Virus record (IMG/VR): IMGVR_UViG_3300047548_001270
Location: 1-30,499 of that record
Source of the DNA: a virus
DNA length: 30,499 bases
Reading direction: 5' to 3' (one strand)
Part shown: positions 26,483 through 30,499 of the stretch, one piece after another
How the letters are laid out: every line of letters begins with the position of its first letter
How positions within the stretch are numbered: the stretch's first letter is position 1
The notes under the pieces: model-generated
Seen by the model: the letters and a program-made list of their open reading frames with translations, nothing else
The model's database searches: none
Told to the model about the DNA's origin: nothing
Program-made: the position numbers and the translations under genes

Positions 26483-26786
26483 ATAATGCTCTTTCAAAGA
26501 GTTCAGTTTTTATAGCTTCTAGTGTCTTGTTTGTTCTTCTACATATTTTAACTTCATGTGCATCTAAAATAGCCTTCAATGTCTTATTAGAAGATTTGGT
26601 CATGATCTCTAAGTACTTACGACTAAGTTTAGTTTGAGCTTGTTCTGCTTCTTTCTCTGTTATAAAACCACCAATTAAGTCGTCTTTTATATCATCAGCA
26701 TCATAGCCAAGTTGTCTTGTTGCTGTGTGATACATATAATTTGCAAGTCTAACAGATGCAACTAGTGTATGTTCGTAAGTAAACAT
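26439..26786 (-). CDS. Hypothetical helical protein
   Basis: A 115-residue, mostly helical protein (VRLANYMYHTATRQLG, KEAEQAQTKLSRKYLEIM) with no recognised domain or membrane segment. Its start lies 12 bases downstream of the preceding gene's stop; the ribosome binding site is weak. Function is unknown. Confidence 0.62.
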   Translation of the reverse strand: MFTYEHTLVASVRLANYMYHTATRQLGYDADDIKDDLIGGFITEKEAEQAQTKLSRKYLEIMTKSSNKTLKAILDAHEVKICRRTNKTLEAIKTELFERALYEEDSGKTGTIANS

Positions 26787-26798
26787 TGGTGCAGATTC

Positions 26799-26984
26799 TC
26801 AAAGATTTTCAGACTCTTCTGATGTTTTCTTTGCATTAGATTCTACGAACTTCTTAATTTCTTCATAAGAAGCTAGGATTGCTTTAGCCTTTGTAAGACC
26901 AAATGTAACTACATGCTTATCATCTTGAGTTGAAATCTTTAAAGTCTTACTTCCTTTAAATTCACCTTCTTCAGTCTTGAACAT
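26799..26984 (-). CDS. Hypothetical small protein
   Basis: A 61-residue protein: a short beta part (MFKTEEGEFKGSKTLKIS) then an FGLTKAKAIL-x2-YEEIKKFVE helix. I recall small unannotated phage proteins with a similar F-G-x-x-K-A-K-x-I-L pattern; no function is known. The ATG follows AAAGGAG and lies inside the end of the coiled-coil gene upstream. Confidence 0.62.
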   Translation of the reverse strand: MFKTEEGEFKGSKTLKISTQDDKHVVTFGLTKAKAILASYEEIKKFVESNAKKTSEESENL

Positions 26985-27114
26985 TCTCTAACTCCTTTAA
27001 ACGTGTTTGTAACTTTTCTAAATGTTTTCTCATCAGATCATTTTGGTATGCTTTCTTTTCCAAGAGTTCATTAACCATTCTAATCTGAAGTTTAATACTT
27101 TCTAATTCTTCCAT
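26971..27114 (-). CDS. Short coiled-coil protein
   Basis: A 47-residue frame read by hand, wholly helical with Leu/Ile heptads (LESIKLQIRMVNELLEKK, HLEKLQTRLKELENV). The ATG overlaps the upstream stop (TAATG) and its own end carries the ribosome binding site of the next gene. Probably a dimer; function unknown. Confidence 0.55.
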   Translation of the reverse strand: MEELESIKLQIRMVNELLEKKAYQNDLMRKHLEKLQTRLKELENVQD

Positions 27115-27386
27115 TAGAGCACATTTGACTTCTTAAAGAAGTAATATGCAAATAAGCTATCAATAGCAATCATAAACAATGCTCCACCAGCTAATGATAA
27201 GGATGCTGACCCTAATAAGGCTAGAGTAACTACTTCACCGATTTTAATAATAGCTTTGATCGAGAAATACCCTGCATAAAGTAAGTTAAACTCTTCATTA
27301 TTAATGCGACCATACTTTTGAAGTAGGTGTGTACCTAAGAAAAGAAGTCCAATTGTAATAGCTAAACCTAATAATACACTTATCAT
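27114..27386 (-). CDS. Membrane protein, about three helices
   Basis: A 90-residue hydrophobic protein with likely helices at 1-22, 50-70 and 68-86, separated by a polar stretch (QKYGRINNEEF). The C-terminus is basic (KKSNVL). The ATG overlaps the stop of the upstream gene. The size fits a holin or envelope regulator, but this is only inferred. Confidence 0.6.
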   Translation of the reverse strand: MISVLLGLAITIGLLFLGTHLLQKYGRINNEEFNLLYAGYFSIKAIIKIGEVVTLALLGSASLSLAGGALFMIAIDSLFAYYFFKKSNVL

Positions 27387-27580
27387 AAATCCTCCAAAAG
27401 TATCCTTTGTGCCATATAATCTACGGCATTATTGTATTCCCAATCGTCATCCCAACCTAATATGACATACATGTGAAACAGTTCATCATCATTAAGTCCA
27501 CAATTACGAAAGACCCAAAATGGATCCTTCTTCAGCATTTGTCGCCTTTGTTCCAATGTCGTCGTTTGATATTCCACCAT
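27383..27580 (-). CDS. Hypothetical protein
   Basis: A 65-residue acidic protein (ending QRILLEDL) with several Trp and Asp residues (GWDDDWEYNN). The ATG follows AGAGGAC. It begins 77 bases inside the metalloprotease gene in another frame; the repeated element (copy f) lies 14 bases before the ATG, within that gene. No family is recognised. Confidence 0.6.
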   Translation of the reverse strand: MVEYQTTTLEQRRQMLKKDPFWVFRNCGLNDDELFHMYVILGWDDDWEYNNAVDYMAQRILLEDL

Positions 27581-28082
27581 CGTCCTCTATCTTTTTCGAT
27601 TCGGTTTCATCTTTGATGTATAAACCTGCACAAAATTTAGTTACAAGATCATAAGAAAGTGTGTGCGCTTCAATCTCACAGAGTCTTTCATAATAAGGAG
27701 TCACAGATAGTCTCTGTCCTTTGTGAAACCTCTCATTAACATCTATTTCAAATAGTCCAAAGAATATTGGGTGTTTAACTTTTTCAAAATGGAATTCACC
27801 TCTTACATGTTGTCTAGCATGCACAAGTTCATGAGCTAGAACATCGATCATACCTATTACAGAGGCATATCCAAGCACTCTAATCTCAACTTTTGTTAGT
27901 GAACCATCAACTCCGTTGTATGAGCCAGTGCATGTTCCACTAGTTCCAGTCTCGAGTCTGTTAACCTCTTGAACAGTAATTATCTCCATTTCTTCATTAG
28001 TTAAACCTAATTCCTTAGAGAAGAACACTGAAGCTAAATTAAATAATGTCTGATTCTTCTTTGCAATATACTCTTGAAACAT
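27504..28082 (-). CDS. Zinc metalloprotease (HExxH)
   Basis: A 192-residue protein. Zinc-binding helix LAHELVHARQH (H84-E85-x2-H88), and a downstream Glu in RLCEIEAH (about 136-138) as a probable third ligand, as in gluzincins. The N-terminal half carries a strand-rich part. The C-terminal 40 residues are acidic and low-complexity, and overlap the next gene. Substrate unknown. This is a further protease in addition to Clp and the trypsin-like lipoprotein. The ATG follows AGGAAT. No export signal, so it is probably cytoplasmic. Confidence 0.8.
   Translation of the reverse strand: MFQEYIAKKNQTLFNLASVFFSKELGLTNEEMEIITVQEVNRLETGTSGTCTGSYNGVDGSLTKVEIRVLGYASVIGMIDVLAHELVHARQHVRGEFHFEKVKHPIFFGLFEIDVNERFHKGQRLSVTPYYERLCEIEAHTLSYDLVTKFCAGLYIKDETESKKIEDDGGISNDDIGTKATNAEEGSILGLS
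27595..27606 (-). promoter_or_regulatory. Repeated element AACCGAATCGAA (copy f)
   Basis: This copy lies within the 3' part of the metalloprotease gene and ends 14 bases before the start at 27580. The coding frame around it reads E-T-E-S-K, close to the K-T-E-S-K that carries copy b, although the two proteins are unrelated. That points to a conserved DNA element. Confidence 0.55.
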
Positions 28083-28089
28083 ATTATTC

Positions 28090-28392
28090 CTAGTGTAATA
28101 GTATCTTTTCTATTTGTTTCTCTTGAATATACTTATCTAAGAGAGGTGCAAAAACTAATTCAACCGATTGTTCTCTAGCAAACTTTTGATTATATCTATA
28201 TTTAGAGTACTGATCTGTATAGTGATTCTTAAAGAAGCTATCCCAATCAATTGTGTCTTTCTTAACTCTAAAAATCCACTTATTCTTAATTTTTCTAAAA
28301 TTAAATTGAGCAGATTTTTCTTGATAAGGTAGTTTCATAACCACGTTATTCTTGCCAATCACTTTAATCTCGCATTCAATAGCTCCTAACAT
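28090..28392 (-). CDS. Hypothetical basic protein
   Basis: A 100-residue basic protein. The N-terminal half looks beta-rich (ECEIKVIGKNNVVMKLPY, KWIFRVKKDTI) and the second half helical. No family is recognised. The ATG follows AAGGAC. It sits between the metalloprotease and the next unknown with 1-7 base gaps. Confidence 0.62.
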   Translation of the reverse strand: MLGAIECEIKVIGKNNVVMKLPYQEKSAQFNFRKIKNKWIFRVKKDTIDWDSFFKNHYTDQYSKYRYNQKFAREQSVELVFAPLLDKYIQEKQIEKILLH

Positions 28393-28393
28393 A

Positions 28394-28918
28394 TTAGTCC
28401 TTTAGTAGTTGTTCTTCTGCTAGAAAACTCTTATAAGCAAGTCCAACTGGACCTTCTTCACCATAATGAGTCCAATCCATTTCATCTAAATCTGAGTAAA
28501 CAATAACATTTGACTTAGGATCAATAATTAATCTGTTAATATAGAATCTACTTCCAGAGAAGTTAATCTCTACTCTTTCATCTATATAAAACCAAGAACA
28601 AGCTTCACCATCTTCTACTTTAAAATCACAATCTCTAAGAGGAATGTCGTCCTCTGTAAATCCTGCTCCAAAATTCTGAATAGCACTCTTAAATACATCT
28701 CTATAATTAGCATCATCTTTTAAGAATTTCTCTACATCTTGCATATATTCATCATTAGTAAAGAATAGCTTAACTGCTGCGTTAAGATTTAAGTTCTTTT
28801 CTTTTTGAATTGTATATAGTGTCTTATAGTGCTTAGCTACAGCAATGCCTTCAAAAATGGTTCTTATAACCCTAGAGCTTAAGTTGTGTACACTATCTAC
28901 TGTAATTGTTGGTCTCAA
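28394..28918 (-). CDS. Hypothetical protein, probable TTG start
   Basis: About 174 residues, alpha/beta, acidic in the C-terminal half (SDLDEMDWTHYGEEG). No family is recognised. A TTG at 28918 has GGAG five bases upstream and overlaps the upstream stop (TTGA). The ATG at 28963 has no ribosome binding site and would overlap by 49 bases, so it is the less likely start (189 residues). Confidence 0.6.
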   Translation of the reverse strand: MRPTITVDSVHNLSSRVIRTIFEGIAVAKHYKTLYTIQKEKNLNLNAAVKLFFTNDEYMQDVEKFLKDDANYRDVFKSAIQNFGAGFTEDDIPLRDCDFKVEDGEACSWFYIDERVEINFSGSRFYINRLIIDPKSNVIVYSDLDEMDWTHYGEEGPVGLAYKSFLAEEQLLKD

Positions 28919-29226
28919 ATCATCTCCAATTCTAAAGCTTTTTCTAATTGTTCTAATGCCCATTTATCATAGTATCTTTTATAGTGATCAGGTAATGTTC
29001 CGCCCATCTTATCTCTATCTGGCATACCCATATCAATCCACATCTTAAATACTGTCTCTGGAATAGGTTGGGTCATGTATGGGCTAACTGGCATCATACA
29101 ACTTACACCAAACTTTTCATCTATTGCTAAATGATAATGCTTAGTATTGTCTTCTAAATATTCTGCTTCAACCTCATAGTACCAACCTTTATATTTGTAC
29201 ATGTGGCTATATCTGTCATACTTCAT
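28915..29226 (-). CDS. Hypothetical protein
   Basis: A 103-residue protein rich in Tyr, His and Met (MKYDRYSHMYKYKGWYYEV, DHYKRYYDKW), with a helical acidic end. No metal motif is certain. The ATG follows AGGAG and overlaps the stop of the small membrane protein upstream (ATGA). No family is recognised. Confidence 0.62.
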   Translation of the reverse strand: MKYDRYSHMYKYKGWYYEVEAEYLEDNTKHYHLAIDEKFGVSCMMPVSPYMTQPIPETVFKMWIDMGMPDRDKMGGTLPDHYKRYYDKWALEQLEKALELEMI

Positions 29227-29357
29227 AAAACTCCTAAGATTAACCCCGCACTATATACTAATGCAATCTTCTCTAGGATCCAATTGTATAGAGCAACGAA
29301 CTTATACTTATATATGTACCAACATACGAAGAATAGTATTACAATACTACTCAACAT
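29223..29357 (-). CDS. Small membrane protein
   Basis: A 44-residue frame read by hand: a first hydrophobic helix (SSIVILFFVCWYIY), a short K-containing loop, and a second hydrophobic stretch (IALVYSAGLILGVL). The ATG lies 11 bases inside the upstream gene and the stop overlaps the next ATG. GGAT precedes the start. Function is unknown. Confidence 0.52.
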   Translation of the reverse strand: MLSSIVILFFVCWYIYKYKFVALYNWILEKIALVYSAGLILGVL

Positions 29358-29835
29358 AATATAAATCCACAATTCTAAACACCTCTAAGATGTCAGATTC
29401 TTCCATTAGACCAGCGAAATGATCGAATGCAAGTTCTTTATTCTGTAAGATGATTTTCTCTTTAACTTCTCTATCTGTTATATCTACTTCTTTTCCACTT
29501 GTTGTGCGAAGCTTATATCCTTCTTTTGTCTTAGTGATTGTGTCGATTCTGTCCATTAGGAATTCTTGCTCAATTGTTTCAGCAACAGCATCTTGTAATG
29601 AGAGTTCCATGCTCATAATAGTTTCATTATAAACATCTGGTCCAGTGTTAGTGGCATAACCTTCAGAACCTGAATAAGCTTCATTTTCTAGAGTTGAGTG
29701 GATTTCATCCCAAACACCTTGAGCTCCACCATACATCTTTAATAAAACTCTAATGATAAGTTCATCATCACCAGCCATTTGCTTAGTGACTTCTTCATAT
29801 CTATCTAGAATTTCTTTGTAATGGTCTTTACTCAT
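29347..29835 (-). CDS. Hypothetical acidic protein
   Basis: A 162-residue acidic helical protein (KEILDRYEEVTKQMAGDDELIIRV, ELSLQDAVAETIEQEF) with a short beta hairpin near the C-terminus (GYKLRTTSGKEVDI). No family is recognised. The ATG follows AAGAGG, and copy g of the repeated element ends 31 bases upstream. Confidence 0.65.
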   Translation of the reverse strand: MSKDHYKEILDRYEEVTKQMAGDDELIIRVLLKMYGGAQGVWDEIHSTLENEAYSGSEGYATNTGPDVYNETIMSMELSLQDAVAETIEQEFLMDRIDTITKTKEGYKLRTTSGKEVDITDREVKEKIILQNKELAFDHFAGLMEESDILEVFRIVDLYYVE

Positions 29836-29866
29836 ATAACCTCTTGATATTATTTCTCAAGCAGTT

Positions 29867-29878
29867 ATCGATTCGGTT
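29867..29878 (-). promoter_or_regulatory. Repeated element AACCGAATCGAT (copy g)
   Basis: On the minus strand this reads AACCGAATCGATAACT, ending 31 bases before the ATG at 29835. As in copy d it runs into CGATAA, which matches the end of the sigma-28 -10 consensus, and a TTGAGA stretch follows both at a similar distance. Confidence 0.6.
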
Positions 29879-30012
29879 TAATCTTCTTGGCGTTGGCGGT
29901 GGAACATGTCTACGGTGAGTCTATCTATGAGTGTATCTAGTGTGTGAAAGTCTATTATCTTGAAGCGATATAGAGTTCTTAATAAGTGAGCTCTGATTTG
30001 TTCTGGTTCCAT
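29878..30012 (-). CDS. TLxRF-family micro-protein
   Basis: A 44-residue protein, the shortest copy, with core LLRTLYRFKII. The N-terminus is acidic (MEPEQ) and the C-terminus mixed (MFHRQRQED). A -10-like TATAAC lies 7 bases before the ATG at 30012 with no ribosome binding site, so a leaderless mRNA is possible. A much longer upstream frame is rejected. Because it is so short, it is probably close to the minimal family unit. Confidence 0.62.
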   Translation of the reverse strand: MEPEQIRAHLLRTLYRFKIIDFHTLDTLIDRLTVDMFHRQRQED

Positions 30013-30030
30013 TATATAGGTTATACTAAG

Positions 30031-30036
30031 TATAAT
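30031..30036 (+). promoter_or_regulatory. -10 element giving a leaderless start
   Basis: TATAAT (preceded by AAG) with six bases between it and the ATG at 30043, so the predicted first base is the A of the ATG. The region 30020-30036 also contains TTATAC and GTATAA as an inverted repeat shared with the divergent micro-protein promoter. Confidence 0.5.
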
Positions 30037-30042
30037 ATACTT

Positions 30043-30499
30043 ATGAAAAAATGTACTAAATGCAATATCTATAAGCAATTTAATTTCTTTAATGTTAGAA
30101 AAAGAAGCAAAGATGGCTATAAAACTTGGTGCAAAAGCTGCGACAAGGAGTATCATGATAAAAATAGAGATGAAATTCTTTCTTTAAAGAAAGAACATTA
30201 TAAAAATAACAAAGATACTTACAAAGCAAGAAGTAAACTTTGGAACAATAAAAATCAACATAAAATAAAACTCAAAGATAAAATTTGGTATAAGTTTAAT
30301 TCTGCATTAAGTGTAGCAGCTAGTGCTAAATATAGAGCAACAAAATTACAAGCTACACCAAATTGGTTAACTACTAATCATCTAAAACAAATGCAATCTC
30401 TATATAAATTAGCACAAACTCTTAAAAGACTTAATAATGTAATTTATCATGTCGACCATATTATCCCCTTAACAGGGGAAAATGTATCTGGATTACATG
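30043..30499 (+). CDS. HNH endonuclease (partial, runs off the window)
   Basis: 152 codons are visible with no stop. N-terminal zinc module C4-x2-C7 and, after about 22 residues, C-x2-C (WCKSCDKEY), like that of the HNH protein at 22. A long basic linker follows, and then HVDHIIPL, the first half of an HNH active site, just before the window ends. AT-rich like the other mobile nucleases. No ribosome binding site; a leaderless start is predicted. The 3' end is not seen. Confidence 0.82.
   Translation, partial: MKKCTKCNIYKQFNFFNVRKRSKDGYKTWCKSCDKEYHDKNRDEILSLKKEHYKNNKDTYKARSKLWNNKNQHKIKLKDKIWYKFNSALSVAASAKYRATKLQATPNWLTTNHLKQMQSLYKLAQTLKRLNNVIYHVDHIIPLTGENVSGLH

Noticed and set aside
3766-29878. 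The seven-copy element could be a CRISPR repeat or integration site.
   Set aside because: Copies are kilobases apart, only 11-12 bases long, and always placed before gene starts; there are no regular spacers.

Overview
The window looks like part of the genome of a large tailed double-stranded DNA phage (Caudoviricetes) of a low-GC, probably Gram-negative bacterium. The evidence is dense packing of small genes, mostly on the minus strand with ATGA/TAATG-type overlaps; phage-style nucleotide genes (NrdA, NrdB, ThyX); an ATP-dependent DNA ligase; a lytic transglycosylase; free-standing HNH and GIY-YIG endonucleases; a phage tRNA; and many unrecognised proteins of 40-130 residues. No capsid, tail, terminase or polymerase gene is visible, so this is an early/middle or accessory region. 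A signal-peptide lipoprotein with a trypsin fold argues for a Gram-negative host. The host itself cannot be named.

Layout. 22-1042 (+): an HNH endonuclease overlapping a ClpP protease. 960-4739 (-): three tandem micro-proteins, a transglycosylase, a three-gene AAA ATPase operon, a terminator and a hypothetical gene. 4729-7767 (-): four tandem micro-proteins, DNA ligase, another micro-protein, and a trypsin-like lipoprotein. 7784-8188: a divergent promoter and a sigma-28 region-2-only protein (+). 8189-13300 (-): a second ClpP, paired micro-proteins, ThyX and unknowns. 13287-16345 (-): clpA, clpS, a micro-protein and a structured RNA. 16354-18117 (-): unknowns and a CAT-anticodon tRNA. 18183-21684 (+): nrdB-nrdA and a GIY-YIG endonuclease. 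21665-30012 (-): small membrane, zinc and coiled-coil proteins, a ferritin-like protein, a metallophosphoesterase and a zinc metalloprotease. 22271-22501 and 30043-end (+): a zinc protein and a second HNH endonuclease, cut by the window edge.

Four things stand out. (1) The window carries what looks like a whole Clp degradation machine: ClpA unfoldase, ClpS N-degron adaptor with an altered degron pocket, and two ClpP-type peptidases with intact Ser-His-Asp triads. (2) At least sixteen minus-strand micro-proteins of 44-86 residues share a core of the form x-x-T-[LI]-x-[RK]-F-x-[IV]. Some are in tandem arrays, and I do not recognise the family. (3) A 12-base element (minus strand AACCGAATCGAW) occurs seven times, always 8-33 bases before a minus-strand gene start. 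It is a candidate phage promoter, and the sigma-28 region-2 protein is a candidate reader of it. (4) A minus-strand RNA of about 210 nt, closed by a long stem and ended by a U-run, lies upstream of clpS-clpA.

How the genes may work together (inference): host-like extended -10 promoters (YGGTATAAW), several placed for leaderless transcripts, would fire early. The seven-copy element would serve a later programme. The Nrd/ThyX set supplies deoxynucleotides, and the Clp set would remodel the host or phage proteome.
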